Position numbers and translations under genes: made by a program
The notes under the pieces: model-generated
Seen by the model: only the letters and a program-made list of their open reading frames with translations
Database searches by the model: none
Told to the model about the DNA's origin: nothing
Source: Knufia peltigerae
Taxonomy: Eukaryota; Ascomycota; Eurotiomycetes; Chaetothyriales; Trichomeriaceae
NCBI GenBank assembly: GCA_030247855.1
Contig: JAPDRN010000008.1
Location: 248,001-312,000 of the forward strand
DNA length: 64,000 nt
Direction: 5' to 3'
Part shown: positions 1 to 10,406 of the stretch, piece by piece
How the letters are laid out: each line of letters begins with the position of its first letter
How positions within the stretch are numbered: position 1 is the first letter of the stretch

Positions 1-77
1 AACTCACCCCTGTCCAAGCCGAGTACTTGGGTCTGGAAGTTGAGGGTCCCTTCAAGTCCGACCTCTACCGCTACTAG
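1..77 (+). CDS. S-adenosyl-L-homocysteine hydrolase, C-terminal end (partial)
   Basis: Reading frame 3 from the left edge gives 24 residues and then TAG at 75-77. The peptide contains QAEYLGLEVEGPFKSD and ends in YRY. This is the highly conserved C-terminal tail of adenosylhomocysteinase (usual ending GPFKPDHYRY), the NAD-dependent cytosolic enzyme that splits S-adenosylhomocysteine into adenosine and homocysteine in the methyl cycle. The terminal Lys and Tyr of this tail contact NAD in the partner subunit in known structures. Here the usual H before YRY is L. Only the last codons are in the window, so nothing can be said about the active site. The tail match makes the identification fairly secure. 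Confidence 0.88.
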   Translation, partial: LTPVQAEYLGLEVEGPFKSDLYRY

Positions 78-952
78 CTATCGCTCTGTATTGTTTTATT
101 TGGAATGCATTTAACACCGGCGCCGGCACCTTTAGGGTTTGTTTCTAATGCTCAACGCATAGAATACAATTGACACGGGTTCTTGTTCTTGGACGGCAAA
201 AGAATTGCAGGCTCTCAACGACTTGATTGGGAGAAGGTCGGGATGATGATATGACAGACACGACCAAAAGTTTGTGTCCTACCTACCTTTCAAAGAGGTA
301 GACGAGAAGATTATGTCCTTCAACGGACATCAACGAAGAGCTTCATCAGCTCTCGAAAAGATACCCTAAATAGATAGTACGAAAGACGGTTTGCTAACGC
401 AGCCTTGAAATGATGTACTGAATAACCCTCTTTTTTTCAACTCGTTCTCGTGCTTGAAGGGTCCAAATGGCATAGAGAAGTCATGGGTGCACTGAATTGA
501 TCGTCGTCCCTTGCGTACTCTTACCAGTTAGCTGGTTGATGGCGAGAGACGATGCAAACGACTGATAAGTCGTGACTGGCGGCACAACGAAGTTACGTAC
601 TCGTGCATTCGGTTTAGCGCTGTATGATCTCAACTTTTGACGTAGGCCAGTTCCACCCGTCGTTGATGGAGTGGGAAGCTATGACCGAAGAACGAGTCAG
701 CTGTCTTCGGGATGGCAGCTGATTGTCCTGCCAGCATACGATTAGCATGTGCAAGATATGCCTGGATATCAATCAGAGGGAGTTCGACTGACTGACGGGA
801 ATGTGCTCATAACAGCATCTGAAGCCGGTGCTTGACTATCAAACGGACTCATCGTGCGAACACGGCGTGGTGGAACGCCAGTCTACCTCGCCGCCCCTAC
901 GAGTACCGCCTATTCATTGACACGGGATTGACAGCCCCACGGCACCGCAAAG
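78..952. other. Intergenic: 3' flank of SAH hydrolase and promoter of RTG2-like gene
   Basis: Both neighbours are on the plus strand. I see no coding stretch. A CTACCTACC word lies near 280-290. No clear TATA element stands out close to the RTG2-like ATG at 953. Confidence 0.6.
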
Positions 953-2803
953 ATGCGTCGGGTCCATCCAGCAAAGAATGAGTATCTCGTTGGCCTTGTG
1001 GACATCGGAAGGTGAGTGTGTCACAACATCCAGTGTCTGTATTTTTCGAATTACCCTGACCAAAGTGCATCGTTCAGCAATGGGATCCGATTTTCGATCT
1101 CAGACCTGTCCCCTCCGACCACCAGAATCCTACCGACAATCTACAAGGACCGTTCTGGCATTTCGCTCTACGATGCACAATTTGACCCAGAAACCGGAGA
1201 CAGAATCCCCATTCCACTTCGCGTCATTAAAAATGTCACCGCTGAGCTGGAACGATTCAGTCTTGTCTGCCATGAGTTTGGCGTCCCAAGGGCCAACATC
1301 TCCGTCGTTGCCACAGAAGCCACCCGGACGGCTCTCAACAACAAAGAGCTTACGCAGCATATCAAGGCGAAATCAGGATTAGAAGTTCAAATGCTGAGCA
1401 AGGAAGAAGAAGGCAACGTTGGTGCCATGGGTATTGTAAGTAGTCTGCCGACTGTCAAGGGACTTGTGATGGATCTGGGAGGCGGCAGTGCCCAACTGAC
1501 CTGGATCATCTCGGAGGACGGGATGGTAAGGACTAGTCCTAAGATCGCTGTGTCATTCCCTTATGGTGCTGCCGCGGTGACAAAGAGGCTGGAAGATTGT
1601 AAGGAATCCCCCGACCCGGAGAAGGCTCGAGAGGAATTCAGACAGGAGATCAGTCAGAGGTTCCGAGAAGCACTGGACAGCTTGGAAATTCCGCCAGAGC
1701 TTACAGATCGAGCACGTAGAGAAGGTGGATGGCATCTATACTTGTCGGGCGGCGGATTTCGGGGCTGGGGTTATCTACTTCTCCATGAGTCGCAGAAACA
1801 TGGCCAAAACTATCCAATCTCAATCATCAATGGCTTCAAGGTCTTCAACGAGGAGCTCACAAACACCAAAAGACTCAAGGAAGTTGCCAAAAATGCGGAG
1901 AAGATCTTCCGTGTTTCAGACCGTCGCAGATATCAGGTTCCTGCAGTCGCCTTTCTGATCAATGTCTTATCCAACACGTTGCCACTGGGAGGGCCGCTGG
2001 TAGCTCGTTTCTGTCAGGGAGGAGTGCGAGAAGGGTTACTATTTCGAGACTTACCAAGATCAGTACGAGCACAGGATCCTATCGCCGTCGCCTCTGCTCC
2101 TTTTGCGCGGCCATCTGCTGGCGACTTCAAGAGATTGCTACTTAGTGCGTTGCCACCACCAGCGTTTGGCATGGTCCCGCCCGAATCGATTACATCCCAC
2201 ATCATCGAAGGTCTGGCTAATCTTTGTTTCCAACATTGCACTCTGAGCAAGGAATTGGCCTCGTTCTCGGCCCTATACTGTACGATCAGTGGTGTTCTAG
2301 CCTCTGCGCATGGCTTGTCTCACTCCTCACGAGCCAAGATTGCCTTGATGCTGGAAAGTCGGTACGACGGCGAACTTCCTCCGCGAGAGGAACAGTACAA
2401 ACGACTCCTCGAGAATATTCTAACACCAGAGGAAGTTTGGTGGTGTAGATATGCTGGCACTGTGGCCTGGTTGATTGGACAGATCTACCCGACAGGTGCC
2501 ATCGGCTCGAAGCCAAAGCTGTGGCTTTCTGCGCGTTTTGCAGACAATCTTGGCAAGTCAGGAAAGAGAAATGGAATCGAACTCACAGTTTCGATTCCAA
2601 GGTCCGACAAACAGGTTGAGTTGGTTGGTGATTCAGATGATGATGAAGACGAGGACGAGAATCCAATCGTTGGCAGGACCCGAATTGAAGGATACGCAAA
2701 GAGGGTTAGCAAGGTGGGCAAGAGAAAGCGTTGGGTTGGCGGACGAGAAGGATGGGGAATGAAGGTAAAGGTGATTGTTGCTGAGCAGTTGTCTATGGAT
2801 TGA
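953..2803 (+). CDS. RTG2: Retrograde regulation protein 2-like, Ppx/GppA phosphatase family
   Basis: Two exons, 953-1011 and 1078-2803 (594 aa), are separated by a 66-bp intron with a GTGAGT donor and TTCAG acceptor. Splicing restores the first phosphate-binding motif, DIGSNGIRF (residues 17-25), which the intron splits. The second motif, MDLGGGSAQL, lies near residue 152. These glycine-rich loops define the actin-like ASKHA fold of the Ppx/GppA family. The ending has an acidic stretch (DSDDDEDEDE) and a basic patch. In yeast Rtg2 is a cytoplasmic sensor that relays mitochondrial dysfunction to the Rtg1/3 factors and sits in the SLIK complex. The role in filamentous fungi is inferred. Length and motif order fit the fungal family. 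The start at 953 is the ATG that continues the frame upstream of the motif. Confidence 0.88.
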
Positions 2804-3629
2804 AACGTGGGCTTCTGGAAGTTCGAATCAACGTATACGATAGCAGGTTATATAATTCAGGGTTTATGGTCAGTATCATTACGTGTTTGAATGGGTGAAG
2901 GAGAACTGGTGCTGTTTCTAGGTCTTTTCGTCATTATATGATATGGGTTTTTAAAAAGCGTATTCTGCATGTCTTACAGTACTGGTATCTGGTATGAGAA
3001 CTATGAAAGCGAAGAAGGTGTTTGTATAAAAGGTTGCGGAAAAGCTTTGTGATGCTTAAGGGTGCTTGTGCAGTGACGCTTAAGTAGACTGCATTCCTAA
3101 TAGGCGCATCATTGCTGGGGCACAAAACCCCTAGAGAGAGCCCCGTTCAGCCTCGTCTGTTAGTTACCTAGTTAAGCCCGATCACCTTGCCTTGTCTCAT
3201 TCCTGAATTCTGCCTCTTTGCTACTCCTTACTCCATATACAATGAGTCACATTTCACCCACAAAGCAGCTGATAAAAATCGACACGAAAACGAAGATGAC
3301 TCGGCAATGACTCAATTCACGTAATGTGAGTTTTGCCGACCATTCCTGGTGCCCAACGCACTCGTTCGAACGATTTTGATGTTTCGAGTTCCACCATCAT
3401 TAGTACGGGGACCACTATTGTTGGTTGTCGAAGTTCAATGTTGATTGGGCGAGGGGCGACCATCTTGCGCAAGGAATATAAAAGCATCATCGGAAACGCC
3501 GCCCAAGACGTACGAGTACGAACAGCTACATCTACTTGGTCTGGTGCTGCTGCTGCTGCTGCTGCTGCAACCGCCGCAGAGCCGCCCTTTGCCAAAAGAC
3601 CACCCCGACCTTTGCATCGATCATCCGTC
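2804..3629. other. Intergenic with possible alternative 5' coding for the next gene
   Basis: This holds the 3' flank of the RTG2-like gene and the 5' region of the AKAP7-like gene. The downstream frame stays open back to about 3330, with an earlier in-frame ATG at 3438 and a (GCT)n run at 3545-3568 that would encode nine alanines. A TATAAAAG box lies at 3477-3484, downstream of that ATG, and favours the later ATG at 3630. Confidence 0.5.
3477..3484 (+). promoter_or_regulatory. TATA-like box
   Basis: TATAAAAG lies 146 bp upstream of the preferred ATG (3630) of the AKAP7-like gene. If it is used, the alternative ATG at 3438 would lie outside the transcript. Confidence 0.4.
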
Positions 3630-4994
3630 ATGGCGGCATCAGAGGATGGTTCGCAATCACGGACGCACGACGCTAGCTCGAGGCAAAACGATGCCTTCGC
3701 CAAGGGAAAAAGTAGGCCCTGGACGACGAAGCCGAGATCCAACAACAACAAGAGGCCGACACACTTTGTCTGTCTGCCTCTAGCCACGGAGACTTCGATC
3801 CCACAGTTGTCCGAATCTCTGGCTTATTTCCGATCGGTGACCACCACCACCACCACCACCACCACCACAACACCGACTATCGACGGAGGTGGTGCGAGAA
3901 GAAAAGCCACGACTACAGAGCCCGAGTCCAACTCCGGAACTCAGTCACGGGCTCAACAACATGGTACCGACATCGAGACTGAGATTAGTGGAAGTGGAAA
4001 CGGGAGACGAGACGATACACTCCGTCTTATTCCTCCCGCCGCACATCGTCCTCCCGGAACTTTTCATCTCACTTTGGGAGCGATGGATTTGAGTAACCCA
4101 AAGGACCTGGAGAGAGCTCTGAAGTTGCTAGAGGGCATTGATTATCAGGCATTGTTGGCAGAAGCGGGAAAGTCGGTCGGTGGGGACAATCGCGGTGTGA
4201 GGACGACGACGAGTCCGAGAAGTCTGAATGCCGAGGGCTCTGCGGAACATTCACCTGAGCCAGGAACCGACGACGAGGGGAGGAATGATGATCATCATGT
4301 GGACGAGGAACGGAGAAATGGAGGAAGTCCTATCAAAATGACAAGAACCATTCTTGTAAAACCTTTGGAGTCCCTGTCTAGAGCGATATCACCACCGCCT
4401 ACGTCAAAGAAGTTGGACAAGGATGACATCGCTGCTCAGACGTCTTCAGATCCAAAAGCGACAAAGAGTCAACAACAACCGGGCCCGACGACTCTGACCA
4501 TCACCCTCCACGGCCTCGGCATTTTCCCACGCGCGAGTAGCAGCCGCGTCTTCTTCGCCCACGCCGACGAAGACACGGGGCGACTGTTGCGGTTTGGGGA
4601 CCTCGTGCGTCGGAGGTTCCGGGACGCGGGACTCGTCACGGAGACGAGACCTTTGGTACTACATGCCACGGTGGCGAATTTGATCTACGTCAAAGCGACA
4701 AGGTCAAAGGGGAGAGGCACAGGTGGTGGTGGTGGTGGTGGTGGTGGAATGACGGTCGACGCCAGGGATATACTGAGATACTTTAATGATGGAAAAGCGG
4801 TCGAGGATAGAGCTGCGGTGCGAGAGAGAAACCCATCGGCCTCGACGATAACAACACCAGATTCAAGTTATATATGGGCACGAGACATTGTGGTTGACAG
4901 GATACGGATTTGTAAAATGGGTGCCGAAAAGTCCGAATTGGAAGGTTGGGGGATGGAGTATAAACCGGTAGGTGAGAAGATATTTGGATCATGA
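3630..4994 (+). CDS. AKAP7-like 2H phosphoesterase domain protein
   Basis: A 454-aa single-exon frame from the ATG at 3630 (context GTCATGGC). The domain begins near residue 45 with THFVCLPL, the usual opening of the AKAP7-NLS/LigT-like domain. The two H-x-T signatures of 2H phosphoesterases are present: HLTLG at about 146 and HATVANL at about 345. About 200 residues of low-complexity Ser/Arg/Asp-rich sequence are inserted between the halves, as is common in fungal members. Relatives act on 2'-5' or cyclic phosphodiester RNA bonds, but the substrate here is unknown. The gene has homopolymer-coding repeats, (CAC)n at 3841-3868 giving polyThr and (GGT)n near 4723-4748 giving polyGly, and these may vary in length. 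An in-frame ATG at 3438 would add 64 residues including polyAla. The family call is fairly sure; the start is not. Confidence 0.75.
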   Translation: MAASEDGSQSRTHDASSRQNDAFAKGKSRPWTTKPRSNNNKRPTHFVCLPLATETSIPQLSESLAYFRSVTTTTTTTTTTTPTIDGGGARRKATTTEPESNSGTQSRAQQHGTDIETEISGSGNGRRDDTLRLIPPAAHRPPGTFHLTLGAMDLSNPKDLERALKLLEGIDYQALLAEAGKSVGGDNRGVRTTTSPRSLNAEGSAEHSPEPGTDDEGRNDDHHVDEERRNGGSPIKMTRTILVKPLESLSRAISPPPTSKKLDKDDIAAQTSSDPKATKSQQQPGPTTLTITLHGLGIFPRASSSRVFFAHADEDTGRLLRFGDLVRRRFRDAGLVTETRPLVLHATVANLIYVKATRSKGRGTGGGGGGGGGMTVDARDILRYFNDGKAVEDRAAVRERNPSASTITTPDSSYIWARDIVVDRIRICKMGAEKSELEGWGMEYKPVGEKIFGS

Positions 4995-5871
4995 TTTGAA
5001 CAGTCCACTTTTGTAAGTGTAGACTTGTAAGGATATATCAAAGCCTTGGAAGTGATATGATTGGAGACCACCATTTTATTACTTGGGTGCTCAAGGTAGG
5101 TATGTCAAACTAGCCATGTACGGAACAAAAGCAAGTATGTAGATGTCCCCAAAAATGGGCACAGGTCCATCAACTCGTCTGTTGACTCGCTCAAAGGCAC
5201 TCAGGTGTAGCGGATTGACTCGATACTTTATGAGGGAAGAGATGGTCGGTCCTTCGCTCAAAGACTTGTGTAGGCGAGGACTTTGTTCACCACAAATCTC
5301 TGTGAAGAATGAATAAATGTTGAGATGGACATCCCCCGACAAAAGAGACGATAGGTGTGGTCGTTGGCCATGCTCACTCCTCTTGATGGAAATGACTTGA
5401 TGATCTTCTCCAAGGTTTACCACTTTCTCGTCCTTTCTCCGCGCAGTGTGCGTACGTCTTTTTTCACATTCGTGGGGATGTGCGTTTGTCGCATACATTC
5501 GCTTCCTCGAATGACCGTACTCTCGTTCAGCGAGTAAGTACGTTTGATCTAATTGGCCATGGTTGTCCCCGTTGGTGCCCGAGTTGAGTGCTTGATCTTG
5601 CCATTTTCCAAAGTAATGCTGTCAGATATTTCCTCCATTTCAGTATCGCCCGCGCTCGTGATCCGTAGTACGTTCGAACAGATGCTCAATACTGGCCGTA
5701 AAACACTTTCTGCATCACGGTGCGCTTATTCAAAAGTGTGTTTTGTTGTTGTTTTGGTAGCGGGGGTGTTGTCTCTCTGTCTCTCCGGGCCAGACAAAGA
5801 ATGATTTTTGTCATACTCGGGCCTCGTTGACATTACGCTTCCTTTCCATAAATACGCTCTCTCTCTCTCTC
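4995..5871. other. Convergent intergenic region
   Basis: Tail-to-tail spacer between the AKAP7-like gene (+) and DPH3 (-). A (CT)n tract lies at about 5858-5872, at the DPH3 stop. A 135-codon minus-strand frame (5091-5498) resembles no family I know. Confidence 0.5.
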
Positions 5872-6171
5872 TCAACTCTTTTCATCTGTTGCGGGCAAAT
5901 CATCCTCGTCGAAAATTACCCGTATCATCAGGCTACAACTGGGACACACGGCGATGTCTTGACCGTCTCGCATGTCGGCGATGCCGATCTCGAAGCGATC
6001 CCCGCAAGGGCATGGGTAATGGTAGATTTCGAGGTTCGAGTCGTAAGTCATGTCTTCAATCTCGATCTCATCGTAGATGTCTTCATCTTCGACGTCCGCG
6101 CTCGAAGATTTCGCCGCCGTCAAGTTGAGCGTGGTGGTGGCTGAGGCTGCGGTGGTGGTCGTGGACGGCAT
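5872..6171 (-). CDS. DPH3: Diphthamide biosynthesis protein 3 (CSL zinc-finger, Kti11 family)
   Basis: A 99-aa intronless frame. After a Thr/Ala/Ser-rich leader of about 30 residues comes the CSL-type zinc domain. It has IYDEIEIEDM, then HYPCPCGDRFEI (first Cys pair), DGQDIAVCPSCS (second Cys pair) and VIFDEDDLP. These are the four cysteines that bind one redox-active metal in DPH3/Kti11. The protein donates electrons to the Dph1-Dph2 radical-SAM enzyme that starts diphthamide synthesis on translation factor EF2, and it also serves Elongator-dependent tRNA wobble modification. Yeast Kti11 is 82 aa, so the N-terminal leader is somewhat long here. The ATG at 6171 is the first M of the conserved frame; open sequence continues upstream but looks non-coding. 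Confidence 0.95.
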   Translation of the reverse strand: MPSTTTTAASATTTLNLTAAKSSSADVEDEDIYDEIEIEDMTYDSNLEIYHYPCPCGDRFEIGIADMRDGQDIAVCPSCSLMIRVIFDEDDLPATDEKS

Positions 6172-6613
6172 GGTTCGATATCCTCTTGACGGACTTGGTT
6201 GAATCTCTCTCTCTCTCTTACACACGAGTACTTCTTGTCCCAGAGTCACAAGGGTATGCAGTAATCAAATATGTCTCTGGTGGCTCGTATTTTGTATTCG
6301 TTGATGTACAGTAGGCGTACCCAAAAAAAAAGTTGGTGGACCAAGAAATCTTCTGCGGGGACAAGCAGCCCAAAAAAACAACCTGAGGCAATAATGCGGG
6401 GGACGTTGAGTTCGAGGAATAAATATTCAGCCTCGTCCTATTTACTCGACAGCCTGACCTATTCCTCTTTCTCAATTCACTTTGACAACACCGTTTAGCA
6501 GCGAGTTGGTATCAAAACCATCATCAATTCTTGTCGTATGTACACGAATTTTACCCATCATGTCTGCTCCGTACACGCCTCGCTCTACCTCTATTGACGC
6601 CAGAGCTCTAAGT
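6172..6613. other. DPH3 promoter and 3' flank of the Zn2Cys6 gene
   Basis: Both neighbours are on the minus strand. A (CT)n tract lies at about 6204-6219. No gene is seen. Confidence 0.5.
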
Positions 6614-8411
6614 TCAAGCAGGAGTCGAACTCGAACTCGAGTCAACAACCGCATTCTTCTTCTTCAGAGCTCTAGAATACTGACGACCACAGACCAAGGT
6701 GCCGACGTCGGCGACGGGTAGCTGCTCAAACTCCACGTCCCGATAGTCCATTGCATAATCATGCCTCAACACTCGTATATCCGCCTTGAGGATCGGGTCG
6801 TCAACAGCCGCCATTTCGGCGGCGATGAGACAAATACCCAAGGCACTGCTTCCAAGAGGCCTATATCGGCAACCTTCCCTAGCCAAGTTCGTAATCTCCG
6901 ACGCAAGCGCACAAGACTCCTGCAGGATCTCTGTAGGATCCGGCCACACGGCGATACGCAACTCATTGACGAAGACGGTAATTCCGAGTCCCAGTGCATA
7001 CGTCCGTATGGTATGACAATGTATGAGATCGGACATGTCATTCCAGACAAATTCGCTGGACGCCATATCACCTTTGTATTTCTGATACCTTTCTCGCAAA
7101 GTGCCGACGGCAGTTTGGATCTCTTGGTAAAGACCCTGGACCTCATGCTGGATGACGACTTGCTCGAACTGGGACGCACTGTCGTCCTCCAGGACAGTTC
7201 TTGCCTTTCTCATCATGTTTGCTAATCGTGTCATACATTGCACTGTTTGACCCTCTGGTGAGAGAGAGTACAGCTTCCTATCGAACATGTCGATCCATTC
7301 CTTGTCCGTGAAGACGACTCGATCGGTGAAGATGGATTCGAAGAGCTGTGACAGGTCACAAGACAAAAGAAGTGAGCTTGATGGTAAAGATAAACAGTTT
7401 GTTGTTGTCCACTGGGGAGGGGAAATAGGGAAAAGGTACGGGCACAGAAAAACTTACCACAACAGCTCTGAGGGACAGCAGAAGATTCCTCTCAAAAGGA
7501 TCATCCTGTTTCGGGGGACCCCGCAACCTCAAGATCTGAGCTGCACCTTCGACGTGACCACGCCCAAGCTTGACCGGAGACCAAATGTATTGCTGTGGGT
7601 TGTGCTTAGTCGAGATTCTCCGAGGATCGAAAAGAAATGAGTGCTTACCTGACAGTTCATCAAGAGCAAAATCGCACCGAGCGTTTCCGGCTCCCGAGCC
7701 TTGACCGGATCATCCAGACAATTCCGGAGCGCGGTCAAAGCGACACCATACCTCTCCAGCACAATCGGAGCAGCCACTTCCTGACGGTTCATGGAGCGCT
7801 TCACGGCGAGCAAGAAGGCCTCGGTCGCAGAGTCCAGCGCCACGTTCGTACCGAGCCGGCGGGGTAGATCGTTGAGGTAATCCCCATACGTCCATGCGAG
7901 GTTGTACCTGATTCCGACGGTGGGTTTGATCTTGTCTATGACGGAAATGGCGAGTCGAGATTGCTCGCAGTTCAATCCCGGACGTACTCTTACGGGCATC
8001 GTCGCGAAGTGTGGAGACACTTGCAGCGGCCGACGTTGACTATGCTGATGAGGGCTGTTATCTGTGCCGCCTCTCGTTGTCGCTGATGATATGACGCTCC
8101 CTTCTCTCGATGAAGGCGGGGAAGACGAAGATTTTTCCCCGTTATTATGCATAAACTTGAATCGTCGCTGACCCTGGCCTGTACAGGGGATGTTCAACCT
8201 CTTGCATCGTGGACAAGGGTGTTGAGAAAGATCACACTACCCAATTGACAGGTTAGGGATCTACACATACACATACAAACATACACACACACCCCCCCCC
8301 CTTCCAAAGGAAGGTGGGTATGGTTTTGTTTGATTTTTAGAGAGAGTTTCATACTTTTTTCTTTTGCGTGCGACATGCATCGCAGCCTCGTCCGGACGGA
8401 ACTCCCGGCAT
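6614..8411 (-). CDS. Zn(II)2Cys6 fungal transcription factor
   Basis: Four exons read right to left: 8411-8355, 8236-7649, 7592-7458 and 7345-6614, giving 503 aa. Introns are 118, 56 and 112 bp. The first intron splits the zinc cluster. Joining the exons gives GCDACRTQKKK followed by CDLSQHPCPRCKRLNIPC, so cysteines fall at 10, 13, 20, 27, 30 and 37, a canonical C-x2-C-x6-C-x6-C-x2-C-x6-C cluster that binds two Zn and CGG half-sites. A basic linker (GQGQRRFKF) follows, then a serine-rich stretch, then a helical fungal-TF-like middle and C-terminal region. All exon joins keep frame. Target genes cannot be read from the sequence. It diverges from the unknown gene at 9136 across a 724-bp shared promoter, so a regulatory link is possible but unproven. 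Confidence 0.92.
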
Positions 8412-9135
8412 CTTTGACCCATGCTCTGTTTTTCTTCCGCTTCTAGGTGACCTCTATCAGATTGGAGTTAACGTACCATGGGCGCGGTATATAGCCCAAC
8501 GAAGCACGAGAAAGTATTCCGTCGGGAAACTCGAACGGGGGACGTTGCGCCGCTCTCGGTCGCGCCACATTATGCACGGACCATCAGGCTGAGGGTGCAC
8601 AGCGCTGCATTGAGCCATTTGCGATTTAGCGTCCAGGCGTCCAATGGTACAAAGCCTTGCGAAGATCTCTCTACTTAACTGCAAGGGATTGCCCTTCTCC
8701 GTTCGTTGATCTTGGCTGGCTTCAGCTTTTCTTTTCTTGTGCCTTGATTGGACCTGTAGCCCATGGCGCAGCAAAACCGTGAATACTGGCCATGGCGATC
8801 TTTGGGTGACGGCAGGATCTGCCTTGCTAAACCGATAAAATTAAAAGAATGAAACTACGAGGTTGACTTACCTTGCAAGTGGTTATATACTCCGTACTTT
8901 GTGTATATATATACATATCCATTACACACCCGAGGTAAGGGCTCTTGATGAACGCCTGACAATCGATCGAGTCAACAAGTTTTTTACGATCTTCAATTCA
9001 ACCTTCCGACTTGAATTTCCCCCTTTTTTTATATCATATCCATTTTTTCCCGCGAGCGAGGAATTGAGTACATATCGAGTTATAAAAGTCCACCAAAGTT
9101 GACGAAAGACCACCGACCTTTGACAAAAATCCAAC
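8412..9135. promoter_or_regulatory. Divergent promoter region
   Basis: Shared upstream region of the Zn2Cys6 gene (-) and the unknown gene at 9136 (+). It has a TATAAAAG box at 9081-9088, 48 bp before the plus-strand ATG, and a TACTCCGTAC word near 8889. No other gene is seen. Confidence 0.55.
9081..9088 (+). promoter_or_regulatory. TATA-like box
   Basis: TATAAAAG lies 48 bp upstream of the ATG at 9136, a plausible core promoter for the unknown gene if its 5' UTR is very short. Confidence 0.45.
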
Positions 9136-9786
9136 ATGAGTCGTTACGTATCAAAGCTGGTCGACAGTCTATCGGACGACTCCATGGGTATGGGTGGCAT
9201 GGGAATGGGACCGACAAAGGGGACGACGAACAATGTGAATTACAACAACGACAGCAACCAACGTTTCGTCTTACGACCATGTCCCGCAGACCCCAACTTG
9301 ACCCTCATCCACCCGAGAGGGTACCCCGTCGACGCTCCTCCTTTGTACACGGTCATCATCTCGAGCGACAAGGTGTCCCTGTACCGGGGTTACATCAACC
9401 CGGCCGGCCTCATCGGCACGACCTCCACGTCGTCCGTGTCCCACTCGGCCGCGCTGACAGTGCACAACCAAAAGATCCCCATGAAGATGAACCAACTCTC
9501 CCTCAGTTTCAGTTTCCAGTGGCCCCCGGCGGGGACGTTGAAGTGGAAGGCGGACCAGTTGACGGGGTCTTCGTTGGAACTTTCCGACGGGTCGGGGAGG
9601 AAACTGGCCAAACTGAAATCATCCTCGGGTATGATGGGGTCGGGCGAGAAGGGGTTCGAGATCAACGTGGCCTGCGACGAACAGTTTTTGAACCTCATCA
9701 TCCTTTCCGGACTGGCGGCCAAGGTGGGAACGAAAAAGAACAACGAAGCAGCGTCGGAAGTCATACAGGCAATCGTGGGGTCTTGA
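9136..9786 (+). CDS. Unknown protein, possible tubby/LURP-like beta domain
   Basis: A 216-aa single-exon frame with good coding character and an upstream TATA box. The N-terminus carries a Met/Gly-rich stretch (GMGGMGMG) and an Asn-rich linker. From about residue 42 there is an alternation of short hydrophobic strands: FVLRPCPADPNLTLIHPRG, LYTVIISSDKVSLYRG, LSLSFSFQWPPAGTLKWK, GRKLAKLKS and FEINVACDEQFLNLIILSGLA. Strands that end in a hydrophobic helix recall the tubby C-terminal/DUF6593-like lipid-scramblase fold seen in many fungal orphans. That resemblance is my impression of the strand pattern, not a database hit. There is no signal peptide or strong transmembrane segment. The gene is divergently paired with a Zn2Cys6 regulator. 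Confidence 0.7.
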   Translation: MSRYVSKLVDSLSDDSMGMGGMGMGPTKGTTNNVNYNNDSNQRFVLRPCPADPNLTLIHPRGYPVDAPPLYTVIISSDKVSLYRGYINPAGLIGTTSTSSVSHSAALTVHNQKIPMKMNQLSLSFSFQWPPAGTLKWKADQLTGSSLELSDGSGRKLAKLKSSSGMMGSGEKGFEINVACDEQFLNLIILSGLAAKVGTKKNNEAASEVIQAIVGS

Positions 9787-10406
9787 AAGCACACAACACA
9801 GACGTCGTGGATACGTACATAGGGATATATACCCGGAGTTGCGGAGTATCAAAACCAATTCAACAAAAGTGCAAAAAGAAGACATCGAAACACGTTCATG
9901 ACGAATGTTATTTTGCCTGCCCTCGGGTGTACTCGTACGCAGGATATCTACAGCACGACACAATCGATATTCATATCACTTAGTTGGAAGCGGGAAAAAA
10001 AGAGAAGGAAGAACGACTTCCCGTATGTGGGGTAAAAGCAAGCCAACATGACCTTGGAAATGACATTGGGCAATGAAAACGCTTGCAATTTTTGGTTTGG
10101 TATCATTTAGACCTTCTGACCGATTGCTGCTGATGATGATGATGCAGCATCAAAGCAATCGCAAGCTGAGATGTCCCAAAGGGGGTTTGTAATTCCCCTT
10201 CTTCACTCCTCATGCTCGCGGCACGACGCCGATTTGTCCTCGTCCACATGCTAGATAACCCTCTGGCCACGGCCAAGACCGCATTCGTGAATTTTTCTGA
10301 TGTTTTGAACAACCATGTTTCATCCATGACATGACCACAGCCACGAACCGACGCACAACAAGCGCCAGGACTATTGCCGGTGGTGGTGGTGGTGCTTGCG
10401 ATACGT
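9787..10406. other. Convergent intergenic region
   Basis: Tail-to-tail spacer between the unknown gene (+) and RPL15 (-). No gene is seen. Confidence 0.5.

Noticed and set aside
5091..5498. 135-codon minus-strand frame between the AKAP7-like gene and DPH3
   Set aside because: No recognisable domain, lies in a convergent 3' spacer, composition resembles random translation.
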